Of a stretch of DNA of 7,559 nt, positions 1 to 6,552 are shown piece by piece. Position numbers and translations under genes: made by a program. The stretch lies in the NCBI GenBank assembly GCA_011064865.1, contig JAAKFX010000078.1, positions 1-7,559 on the forward strand, given 5' to 3'. Below the pieces are notes generated by a model. That model had not been told where the DNA came from. It searched no databases and saw only the letters and a program-made list of their open reading frames with translations. This DNA comes from Candidatus Anoxychlamydiales bacterium. Its GTDB lineage: Bacteria > Chlamydiota > Chlamydiia > Chlamydiales > SM23-39. Each line of letters starts with the position of its first letter. Position 1 is the first letter of the stretch.

Positions 1-114
1 TGATAACATTGGCCTTCTAATAAAGATAGCTAAATAAATATTTTAAAAATGAATATTTTACACAGGTATTCAAGTTATTGTTAAAAAAAAAACTAAAAGT
101 GTTAAATTTTAATT
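1..114. other. AT-rich leader upstream of the VIT-like gene
   Basis: No gene is visible in this stretch. It is almost entirely A/T, with a short direct repeat (AATATTTTA at 37-45 and 52-60) and an A-run at 83-91. It presumably holds the promoter of the gene starting at 115, but I could not find a convincing -35/-10 pair: TTTACA at 57-62 has no good -10 at normal spacing. No clear Shine-Dalgarno sequence precedes the ATG at 115. Confidence 0.5.
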
Positions 115-597
115 ATGAATTATTCATGTTTTAAATCTAGTTTCGGTTTCGGAATAGCCTCCGGCGTTATTACTACTATAGGTCTTATGGTAGGCCTTTT
201 TGCTTCTACCAATTCTAGAGGAGTTGTTTTAGGTGGTATTCTAACAATTGCTGTTGCAGATTCTTTAGCCGATGCTGTAGGTATGCATTTTTCAGAAGAA
301 TCTGAAGGTATTCATACCAACAAAGAGATTTGGTTATCTACTCTATTTACATTTGTATCAAAAATAGTTGTAACTTCCTCTTTTTTGCCACTATTGTTTC
401 TGTTACCTATACATTTAGCTCTGATTTTAAATATCATTTGGGGCTTTTTGGTGTTATCTACATTTAGTTATGTAATCGCAAAACAAAGAAAGGATAGTCC
501 TTTAAAAGCTATTACAAAACATGATTTTATAATGTTCTTTGTAATAGTGATTACTTATTATCTTGGAAAAGCAATAGATTCTCTTTTTATTCTTTAA
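115..597 (+). CDS. Short VIT1/CCC1-family-like membrane protein, putative metal transporter
   Basis: This 160-residue, very hydrophobic protein has about five predicted membrane segments (roughly residues 10-30, 36-56, 75-95, 97-122 and 137-155). Five helices is the count of VIT1/CCC1 iron/manganese transporters. The N-terminal pattern SGVITTIGLMVGL followed by DSLADAVGMHFSEESE (49-64) matches the family pattern of helix 1 (DGLxTTxGLxxG) and helix 2 running into a serine/glutamate-rich cytoplasmic end. VIT1 proteins are usually near 230 residues, with a cytoplasmic metal-binding domain between helices 2 and 3; that domain is essentially missing here. The usual helix-1 aspartate of the DG motif is Ser16, while Asp49 and Asp53 lie in helix 2. 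The ATG at 115 is the only sensible start, though no strong ribosome site precedes it. A symporter gene follows 83 bases downstream on the same strand. Family membership is fairly secure; metal transport is inferred. Confidence 0.75.
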   Translation: MNYSCFKSSFGFGIASGVITTIGLMVGLFASTNSRGVVLGGILTIAVADSLADAVGMHFSEESEGIHTNKEIWLSTLFTFVSKIVVTSSFLPLLFLLPIHLALILNIIWGFLVLSTFSYVIAKQRKDSPLKAITKHDFIMFFVIVITYYLGKAIDSLFIL

Positions 598-680
598 GTT
601 GTTTTTTTCTTTTTATAAATTAAGAGCTTTGAAATAAATAATAGGAAGTTTTTTTTCTACACTTTTTGTAAAAGGTATGC
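598..680 (+). promoter_or_regulatory. Spacer with ribosome binding site for the SSS transporter
   Basis: This is an 83-base AT-rich gap between two same-strand genes. AAAAGG at 670-675 lies five bases before the ATG at 681 and is the likely Shine-Dalgarno sequence. Another ATG at 677 is out of frame with the transporter. T-runs at 601-607 and 651-658 occur, but no stable hairpin precedes them, so I do not call a terminator. The two genes may be co-transcribed. Confidence 0.45.
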
Positions 681-2054
681 ATGGGTTTTATAGATTTTAC
701 TTTTTTATTCGGTTTTATATTTTGTCTAATATTCATTGGGCTTTATAAATCTAAAAAAAAGGTTTTGGAATCTACTTATTTAGTAGCTGATAGAAAAACA
801 TCTCTGTTTTCATTAGTTGCAACTTTGGTTATGACAGAATTTAATAGTGCAACTCTAATAGCATTTTCATCACTTGGGTTTTTGATGGGTAAAAAAGCTC
901 TGTTTTTTCCATTCATATTTTTAATAGGACTTTTATTTTATGCTCTAACAGTAGCGAAAAAATGGAAACAGTTTGACGGGTATTCTGTTGCAGGATTTTT
1001 TACTCTAAAATATGGTAAAAGTTTAGGTAAAATCGCGAGCTTTTTATTAATACTTTCTATGATAGGTTTTACATCTTCTTATGTAAAATCTTTATCTCTT
1101 TTATTTTCTGAAATTTTCCCAAATATAAATTTCTGGCTTTTGAGTTTTATAATTGTTTTTTTGATTTTACTTATGTGTGTTAAGGAAGGGTTAGTCTCTA
1201 TTATTAGAACAGATATTTTTAGCTTTTTATTGATTTTGATTATTTTTCCTATGATATTTTTTTTCACTATGAAAGCAGATGTAGTATCTACAGCAAATAT
1301 TGATTTTTCAGAAAGTTTGTTTTCTTATAAGTTTTTAATTTCTTTGATCATTTTAACGATGTTTACATATATCTTAGCTCCTTGGTATGGGCAAAAAATA
1401 TTTTCTGCCAAAGATGAAAAAACAGCTACTTTAGCTGTTATTTTTTCAGCTTTTTTTGTGTTTATATTATATTTTTTAGCTGTATTTACAACCTATATTT
1501 TAAGACAAAAAGGCTACGATCTCACTAATCCAGAAAGAGCATATCCATTAGCTATAAGCTTAATGCCAAAAGCTCTTAAAGGGCTGAGCTTTTCTCTTTT
1601 ATTTGCAACATCTGCAACAACTCTAACTGGTGTCTATAGTGCTATGAACGCTATGGTAGTATCTGATTTTTTAAAACACTCTAAAAGTGCATACTCTCAG
1701 AGTGTATTTAGATCGAAAATCATTACAGCTTCTTTTGCTCTTACTTCATATATCTTAGCAAATGTTTTAATAGATAAAATTTTTGATAAAATCATTTTAG
1801 CTAATATCCCAGTTGCAGCGCTTAGCTTTGCTCTTTTATTTGGGTTTTATTGGAAAAGAACATCGAAAATTGGTGCATATATCAGTGTAATTGTTGGTGT
1901 CTTAGTTGGGACTTTTTCTTATATTATCTATAAAGAAGAGGGGATGTATACGTGGTATTGGGCAACATATGGAATAGTTTTTATTTTTGTATCTGGAATA
2001 ATGGGCTCTATTCTTTTCCCAGATAAAAAAATAAAATTAGTTGAAAATTTTTAA
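681..2054 (+). CDS. Sodium:solute symporter (SSS/SLC5) family transporter
   Basis: This 457-residue protein has about twelve to thirteen hydrophobic helices, typical for the SSS family (commonly 450-550 residues). Family signs in order: an N-terminal helix followed by the ESTYLVADRKT segment (30-40), equivalent to the SSS 'eeYflagR' motif; TEFNSATLIAFSSLGF (52-67) in the unwound-helix region; APWYGQKIFSAKDEKTA (233-249), matching the conserved loop after a core helix (PutP-like 'QRFxAA'); the Ser/Thr-rich ATSATTLTGVYSAMNAMVVSDF (309-330), where the sodium-2 site residues of this family lie; and FGFYWKRTSKIGAYISVIVG (388-407), a common C-terminal SSS motif. It should couple sodium entry to uptake of an organic solute across the inner membrane. 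The sequence does not identify the substrate, so no gene name is given. It is convergent with the gad operon, with only 60 bases between stop codons. Confidence 0.88.
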   Translation: MGFIDFTFLFGFIFCLIFIGLYKSKKKVLESTYLVADRKTSLFSLVATLVMTEFNSATLIAFSSLGFLMGKKALFFPFIFLIGLLFYALTVAKKWKQFDGYSVAGFFTLKYGKSLGKIASFLLILSMIGFTSSYVKSLSLLFSEIFPNINFWLLSFIIVFLILLMCVKEGLVSIIRTDIFSFLLILIIFPMIFFFTMKADVVSTANIDFSESLFSYKFLISLIILTMFTYILAPWYGQKIFSAKDEKTATLAVIFSAFFVFILYFLAVFTTYILRQKGYDLTNPERAYPLAISLMPKALKGLSFSLLFATSATTLTGVYSAMNAMVVSDFLKHSKSAYSQSVFRSKIITASFALTSYILANVLIDKIFDKIILANIPVAALSFALLFGFYWKRTSKIGAYISVIVGVLVGTFSYIIYKEEGMYTWYWATYGIVFIFVSGIMGSILFPDKKIKLVENF

Positions 2055-2095
2055 TAAAAATTTTGCAGTTAAATATAAATATTTAAAAGTATAAA

Positions 2096-2113
2096 TGGGC
2101 AACGAGTTGCCCA
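2096..2113 (-). terminator. Hairpin at the convergent junction, likely terminator of the gad operon
   Basis: TGGGCAA and TTGCCCA form a 7-bp stem around the tetraloop CGAG. On the minus strand the hairpin begins just after the stop codon of the lipoprotein gene (2115) and is followed by an AT-rich, T-containing tail (ATTTATACTTTT) rather than a clean U-run. On the plus strand no T-run follows. It therefore fits best as a moderate terminator for the minus-strand operon, possibly also blocking readthrough from the symporter gene. Confidence 0.6.
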
Positions 2114-2114
2114 A

Positions 2115-3590
2115 CTAGTTGTTGGTTCTATCTAGAGCCATTTGTAAAAAGTTAGTCATATATTTTTTGCCTTCATTATATGAGACTTCAACTTCTGGAT
2201 GAAACTGTGAGCCATAAATAAATTTATCTTTGTGTTTTATACATTGAATGTAGGTAGATTCTGCGAGTAGCTCAAAATCTTTTGGTATTACAGCTACAGA
2301 CCAACCATGAATCTCTGGTGCAATAAATGGATTTTTCATTCCTTTAAAAATAGGATCTTCGATAAGTATGCGAATAGGTGTTATCTGTTTTAATACCTCT
2401 AAAGCTGACAGGGCTTCCCATCCCATCGATCTTACAAAAGAGTACCCATATGTAAATGCTAGCATTTGATGACCAGCACAAACCCCAAGCAAAGGAATGT
2501 CAGTGTTTTTTATGATTTCAAAAACACCGTTATATTCATACATTGGTAGATTTGGATAATCAGCATTATTACCACTTAAAATAATCGCTGTAGGTCTGTT
2601 TTTTAATTTGTTTAAAATATCTAAAGATATTTCATAGTGGGGGATTGTAAGCGTTTTTAAACCTAAGTTTAGAGTCTCTATGTAAGGAGCTAGCTGTGTA
2701 AAAGTGCCTCCATTCATCTGATCTCCGATTAAAAGCACATATTTCCCTTGAGGGGTTTGAGGGACTTTCGGCTCTGTTGGAGTATAAAAAATTATGCAAT
2801 TTAAAAGAGGCGCTACTCCTCTAAAATGATTTATTTTTAATCTTAAAAATCGAGTATTAATAGGAGTTATATCTATAATGTTTCTAAATGTATCGTTATT
2901 TTCTATTTTAGCGTCTTCTATAGCTTGCCAAGTTTTTCCATCTAGACTTTTTTCCCATACAAAATCTATTAGCCAACCATTATCTTTATTAATGTTAGCT
3001 AGCATCCAAATTCTAGATATTTGAGTTAGTTTACCTAAATCAAATATTGCCCAAGGCTTTATTGGTCCCGGCGGCGCCGCTTGCCAAAAAGATACTTGTC
3101 CAGGATCATCTAAATCTTCTAGATTTTTAGGGTTTTCTCCTGTCGATACTGTTGCTTTTTGAACTTTTGCTCTAACAAGATTCATAAATTTTTTGTTAGA
3201 ATCAGTATTTATATAAAATCTAGTGTATGCCCATTTAGATTCATTGCCTTTTGAATCTACAGCTTTTGCTCTAAAATAGTATCTTGTTTTGTTAATTAAT
3301 GGTTTTTCAACCCTTTTTTCTACCAAAAATTCATTGAGCTCTTTTATATTTTTATACTCTACTAGATTAGGAGAATTGAATTTAGAATCAGTATCTAATT
3401 GAACTCTGTATGATCGAGCTCCAATTCCACCTCTTGATATAAAAAATGAAAGTAGAGGTTTTCTATTTGTACAAATAACATCCCATGAGGGATTGTTTGT
3501 AAGCTTTGGCTTTGTAATATCGACTTTTTTACTATCTTTTGCGCAAGAAAATAAAAGAAGAGTTATTAGTATCAAATATATTTTTTTTAT
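2115..3590 (-). CDS. Lipoprotein with FN3-like, F5/8 type C (discoidin) and class I glutamine amidotransferase domains
   Basis: I extend the start upstream to an ATA codon at 3590. It gives MKKIYLILITLLLFSCAK if read as Met, a textbook lipoprotein signal with lipobox LFSC, giving 491 residues. The first accepted start codon is TTG at 3575 (486 residues), whose signal lacks the basic N-terminus. AGG at 3600-3598 is seven bases before the ATA. Numbered from the TTG, the anchor cysteine is 11. Residues about 25-125 look like a fibronectin III/Ig-type fold (SYRVQLDTDS, YYFRAKAVDSKGNES). About 132-265 is a discoidin-like domain (WAIFDLGKLTQISRIWM, WEKSLDGKTW, TRFLRLKI). About 278-483 is a class I amidotransferase: nucleophile Cys366 in GVCAGHQ, with His459 and Glu461 in QFHPE. 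The protein should be lipid-anchored outside the cytoplasm. It may hydrolyse glutamine or a gamma-glutamyl compound; the substrate is inferred only from the gadB/gadC neighbours. Confidence 0.85.
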   Translation of the reverse strand: MKKIYLILITLLLFSCAKDSKKVDITKPKLTNNPSWDVICTNRKPLLSFFISRGGIGARSYRVQLDTDSKFNSPNLVEYKNIKELNEFLVEKRVEKPLINKTRYYFRAKAVDSKGNESKWAYTRFYINTDSNKKFMNLVRAKVQKATVSTGENPKNLEDLDDPGQVSFWQAAPPGPIKPWAIFDLGKLTQISRIWMLANINKDNGWLIDFVWEKSLDGKTWQAIEDAKIENNDTFRNIIDITPINTRFLRLKINHFRGVAPLLNCIIFYTPTEPKVPQTPQGKYVLLIGDQMNGGTFTQLAPYIETLNLGLKTLTIPHYEISLDILNKLKNRPTAIILSGNNADYPNLPMYEYNGVFEIIKNTDIPLLGVCAGHQMLAFTYGYSFVRSMGWEALSALEVLKQITPIRILIEDPIFKGMKNPFIAPEIHGWSVAVIPKDFELLAESTYIQCIKHKDKFIYGSQFHPEVEVSYNEGKKYMTNFLQMALDRTNN

Positions 3591-3602
3591 ATCAGTGCCT
3601 AA
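3591..3602 (-). promoter_or_regulatory. Ribosome binding site and coupled start of the lipoprotein gene
   Basis: On the minus strand the sequence reads TTTAGGCACTGAT and then ATA. AGG at 3600-3598 lies in the last codons of gadB, the gadB stop TGA is 3594-3592, and the ATA at 3590 follows after one base. The 7-base AGG-to-ATA spacing and the stop/start closeness fit translational coupling at the ATA better than initiation at the TTG 15 bases further on, which has only A/T directly before it. Confidence 0.5.
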
Positions 3603-4974
3603 AATGATGACCCTCTTCTTTTTTAATAAAGCCTTTTTGTTTTGAGAAAAAGTCTAAATTCTTTTTCATATCTTTTAAAAGCATATCTGCCATATCTATC
3701 GAAAAGCCATTTTTAACAACTATTCTTTGAACTGTTAAATCTTGACGATGCTCAGGCATTTTATATGCAGGAACGAGCCAGCCATGCTCTCTTAGTTTGT
3801 CTGCCATATCATAAAGAGTAAAATTTGTATCTTCTTTTAAAGTCCATGCAAAAACAGGAATATCATTACCTTTTGTAATTAATTTAAAAGGTCCCATTTT
3901 CTCTATAGCGGATGATAGATATAAAGCTGTATCTTTACATGCTTGCTGAATCTCTTTATATCCTTCAAATCCAAGTCTTAAAAAGTTATAATATTGTGCA
4001 CATATCTGAGAGCCTGGACGAGAAAAATTTATTGCAAAAGTTGCCATTTTACCACCGAGATAATCTACATAAAATATCAGATCTTCGGGAAGTTCATCTT
4101 TATCTCTCCAAATAACCCAGCCAACTCCTGGATAGACTAAACCATATTTATGCCCTGATGTATTTATAGATTTTACTCTTTTTACTCTAAAATCCCATTT
4201 GAGTTTTGGATCTAAAAAAGGGGCAATAAAACCGCCGCTAGCACCATCGACATGTATCGGTATATCCAAGTTTTTGTCTTTTTGAAGTTTATCCAATTCA
4301 TCACTTAGCTTTTCTACAGGCTCATAGCTACCATCAAATGTTGATCCCATAATAGCAACAACGCCAATTGTGTTTTCATCACAAAGCTCTGCTGCTTTTT
4401 TCGGATCTATAATAAATCTATTGTCTTCACAATATACAAACCTAGGCTCAATCTCCCAATATCTACAAAATTTTTCCCAACAGACTTGAACGTTCATTCC
4501 CATTACTAAATTTGGTTTAGAAGTAGGTTGGTTTAGCTTTTTCATCTTTTGCTTCCACTTCCATTTAAACGCCATCCCACCGAGCATACAAGCCTCAGAT
4601 GATCCAATAGTTGAACATCCCATTGCAGAAGATTCTTCAGGAGCATTCCAAAGCCTAGATAAAATATTTACACAGCGATTTTCTATCTCCGCTGTTTGTG
4701 GATACTCATCTTTATCAATCATGTTTTTATCTAAAGTATCCATGATCAGTTGTTTTGCTTCAGGCTCCATCCATGTCGATACAAATGTCGCTAAATTAAA
4801 TCTAGAATTGCCATCTAAAATAAGCTCATCATGTATCAGATCATATGCTGTTCTTGGAAGCATACCTTCTTTAGGTAGCTCATATTTTGGAACACTTTCT
4901 TTCAAAGCATGCCTTGCATAAACAGGAGTAATTGCACTTCTTAATTCATCTATATCTACTTTTTTGTGAACCAT
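3592..4974 (-). CDS. gadB: Glutamate decarboxylase (PLP-dependent)
   Basis: This cytoplasmic enzyme converts L-glutamate to GABA and CO2, consuming a proton; it is the catalytic half of glutamate-dependent acid resistance. At 460 residues it is close to E. coli GadB (466) and appears collinear with it. The PLP lysine is Lys276 in NTSGHKYG, the same number as in E. coli, with Asp243 in HVDGASGG as the residue contacting the pyridine nitrogen. Other matching blocks are DELILDGNSRFNLATF (49-64), TIGSSEACMLGGMAFKW (122-138), CDENTIGVV (198-206) and VDYLGGKMATFAINFSRPG (303-321). The C-terminus ends GHHFRH: a terminal-region histidine is known to close the E. coli active site at neutral pH, so pH gating may be kept. 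The acidic-poor N-terminus (MVHKKVDIDELRSAITPVYARH) differs from E. coli. It sits between the antiporter gene (9-base gap) and the lipoprotein gene, clearly in one operon. Confidence 0.95.
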   Translation of the reverse strand: MVHKKVDIDELRSAITPVYARHALKESVPKYELPKEGMLPRTAYDLIHDELILDGNSRFNLATFVSTWMEPEAKQLIMDTLDKNMIDKDEYPQTAEIENRCVNILSRLWNAPEESSAMGCSTIGSSEACMLGGMAFKWKWKQKMKKLNQPTSKPNLVMGMNVQVCWEKFCRYWEIEPRFVYCEDNRFIIDPKKAAELCDENTIGVVAIMGSTFDGSYEPVEKLSDELDKLQKDKNLDIPIHVDGASGGFIAPFLDPKLKWDFRVKRVKSINTSGHKYGLVYPGVGWVIWRDKDELPEDLIFYVDYLGGKMATFAINFSRPGSQICAQYYNFLRLGFEGYKEIQQACKDTALYLSSAIEKMGPFKLITKGNDIPVFAWTLKEDTNFTLYDMADKLREHGWLVPAYKMPEHRQDLTVQRIVVKNGFSIDMADMLLKDMKKNLDFFSKQKGFIKKEEGHHFRH

Positions 4975-4986
4975 GTTTTTCTCCTA
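4975..4986 (-). promoter_or_regulatory. Ribosome binding site of gadB overlapping the gadC stop
   Basis: On the minus strand the sequence reads TAGGAGAAAAAC followed by ATG. The GGAG at 4984-4981 shares its first G with the TAG stop codon of the antiporter gene (4986-4984) and sits six bases before the gadB ATG. This arrangement fixes the gadB start and implies translational coupling, so antiporter and decarboxylase would be made together. Confidence 0.85.
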
Positions 4987-6396
4987 TTTTTTAATTTTTT
5001 TTGCCCAAGATGGTTTTTTTAAGTGATTTATTACAATTGGAGCTGTAACAAATACAACAACCCCAATAATAATAAACCATACATATGTTCTAGGATTTGC
5101 AATCGGTAGCTCAGCTGGAGGGAAAAATCCTACAATTAGTGCAAACAAAACAGCTAAAAGACCAATTCCTGCAACAAGCCACATTCCAAAATTACCACCA
5201 GGAACTTTGTATGGTCTTTTCATTTTAGGCTCTTTATATCTAAGTCTTATCGCTGCTGCATATAATAAAACATACATTATCAAATATAGAATAACTGTCA
5301 AAGCTGTTAGCAAGAAAAATGCAGTGCTTACATTTGGTATCAATATAAATGCAAAAGCTAAAATAGTAACAATAATCCCTTGTATCCATAAAATATGCGT
5401 TTGTACATTATTTTTATTTGTATACTGAAGATATGGAGGCAGCTCTCCATGCTTAGCTGTTGCTAAAAGACCTTTAGAAGGTCCTCCGATCCAAGCTGTA
5501 ACACTTCCAATTGCTCCAAAAGCTACCAAAAATCCCATTACAGGAAGTAAAAAGTCCAATTTAAACATATGAAGTAGATCTTTATATCCCTGCATTATGC
5601 CTGCTGTCAAAGAGATATCTTTTACAGGGATTGTAGCAGCAACTGCAAAAGAGCCCAAAAGAAATACTACCACTATAAAAATTATCGCTATAAAAACAGC
5701 TTTTGGATAATCTTTTTTGGGATTTTTTAAATCTAAAACGTGAACTGCGTTAACTTCCATCCCTGAAAAAAGTAAAACTGTTCCTGCTAAAAAAGCTAAA
5801 GAATTAAAATCTTTAAAGTTTGGAAAAAAACTATCAGATGCAGATACTTTTAAAAACTCTATAGGATTGCCTAAAGCTACCCAAGTGATTCCTAAAATAA
5901 TTATAATAGCTGCAGGAACTATAGTTCCTCCAATAACACATATTGTTGTAAACCAACTCGCAGCTTTCAATCCTCTAAAATTTATAAAAGTAGCTCCCCA
6001 ATAAACTATTAAAATAACTGCAATTATAAAATAGTGATTAGATGCGAGCTTCGGATCTAAAAATAAATAAGATAATCCTCCTGCTGCAAAGGCTAAAACC
6101 GTTGTATACCAAATTGTATTTTGAATCCACTGTAGCCATATCGCTGTAAAGCCAAGTTTTGATCCAAATGCTTCTTTTACCCACCGATAAATACCACCTT
6201 CTTTTACCCAACCAGTTGCAAGCTCTGCTGATACTAAAGATACCGGCAATAAAAATAATATCGATGCAAAAAGTACGAAAAAAAACATATGCATTCCTGT
6301 TTTTGCAATCAAAGGAAGTCCTCTTAATGATAAAACTATCGCAACGTTCATCATTGCAAAAATAAAAACACCTAATTTATGTAATTTTTTAGCCAT
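4984..6396 (-). CDS. gadC: APC-family amino acid antiporter, GadC-like (glutamate:GABA)
   Basis: This 470-residue inner-membrane protein has about twelve helices. It resembles GadC in order: SAELATGWVKEGGIYRWVKEAFG (56-78), like GadC 'AEMATVDGWEEGGVFAWV'; FINFRGLKAA (137-146); SDSFFPNFKDFNSLAFLAG (187-205); SGMEVNAVHVLDLKNPKKDYPKA (211-233); AWIGGPSKGLLATAKHGELPP (301-321); and KRPYKVPGG (393-401). GadC exchanges outside glutamate for inside GABA, and the gadB gene 9 bases downstream supports that role. Differences: the protein ends soon after the last helix (HLKKPSWAKKIKK), so the C-terminal plug of E. coli GadC (511 residues) is absent. Two pocket positions differ: Arg25 where E. coli has Tyr30, and Ser298 where GadC proteins have a glutamate before the WxxGPS motif. 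The substrate could therefore be a related amino acid such as glutamine. GGGG at 6407-6404, seven bases before the ATG, supports the start. Confidence 0.82.
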   Translation of the reverse strand: MAKKLHKLGVFIFAMMNVAIVLSLRGLPLIAKTGMHMFFFVLFASILFLLPVSLVSAELATGWVKEGGIYRWVKEAFGSKLGFTAIWLQWIQNTIWYTTVLAFAAGGLSYLFLDPKLASNHYFIIAVILIVYWGATFINFRGLKAASWFTTICVIGGTIVPAAIIIILGITWVALGNPIEFLKVSASDSFFPNFKDFNSLAFLAGTVLLFSGMEVNAVHVLDLKNPKKDYPKAVFIAIIFIVVVFLLGSFAVAATIPVKDISLTAGIMQGYKDLLHMFKLDFLLPVMGFLVAFGAIGSVTAWIGGPSKGLLATAKHGELPPYLQYTNKNNVQTHILWIQGIIVTILAFAFILIPNVSTAFFLLTALTVILYLIMYVLLYAAAIRLRYKEPKMKRPYKVPGGNFGMWLVAGIGLLAVLFALIVGFFPPAELPIANPRTYVWFIIIGVVVFVTAPIVINHLKKPSWAKKIKK

Positions 6397-6460
6397 TTAA
6401 AAGCCCCATTTTTTTTATCCATTATAATCATTTTTTTAGTAATTGGATTAATTTGTCAAT
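6397..6460 (-). promoter_or_regulatory. Probable promoter and leader of the gad operon
   Basis: On the minus strand a consensus -10 hexamer TATAAT occupies 6426-6421, about 25 bases before the antiporter ATG, giving a predicted leader of roughly 15-20 bases that contains the GGGG ribosome site (6407-6404). A perfect TTGACA lies at 6459-6454, but it is 27 bases upstream of the TATAAT, too far for a normal -35 partner. It may belong to another start site or be chance. No riboswitch-like structure is seen. The region between the operon and the SEC-C gene (6397-6552) is otherwise poly-A/T sequence. Confidence 0.45.
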
Positions 6461-6552
6461 AAAGCATTTTAAAATTAAAAAAAAAGTTCTTGGAAAAAGC
6501 GTTTAGATTTTTTTTGTAGATAATATTTTAAAATTTTCTATTTTTAGAATTA

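Noticed and set aside
37..60. Direct repeat AATATTTTA as a regulator binding site
   Set aside because: Nine A/T bases repeated in an AT-rich leader are not informative.
1079..1267. Minus-strand open frame of 62 residues inside the symporter gene
   Set aside because: Lysine/isoleucine-rich shadow of the hydrophobic plus-strand gene, with no ribosome site or recognisable motif.
3912..4115. Plus-strand open frame of 67 residues antisense to gadB
   Set aside because: Fully inside the conserved decarboxylase reading frame, with no protein-like motif.
4721..4921. Plus-strand open frame of 66 residues antisense to gadB
   Set aside because: Shadow frame; the opposite strand encodes conserved GadB sequence.
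5207..5428. Plus-strand open frame of 73 residues antisense to the antiporter
   Set aside because: Shadow of transmembrane segments; no independent signals.
6159..6365. Plus-strand open frame of 68 residues antisense to the antiporter start
   Set aside because: Shadow frame over conserved APC helices; no ribosome site.
6454..6459. Perfect TTGACA on the minus strand as the -35 of the gad promoter
   Set aside because: It is 27 bases from the TATAAT at 6426-6421, and no acceptable -10 lies 16-18 bases from it, so I did not call a full promoter.
6525..6552. Terminator for the SEC-C gene (TTCTA-AAAA-TAGAA on the minus strand)
   Set aside because: Only a 5-bp, A/T-dominated stem and no clean U-run; too weak to call.
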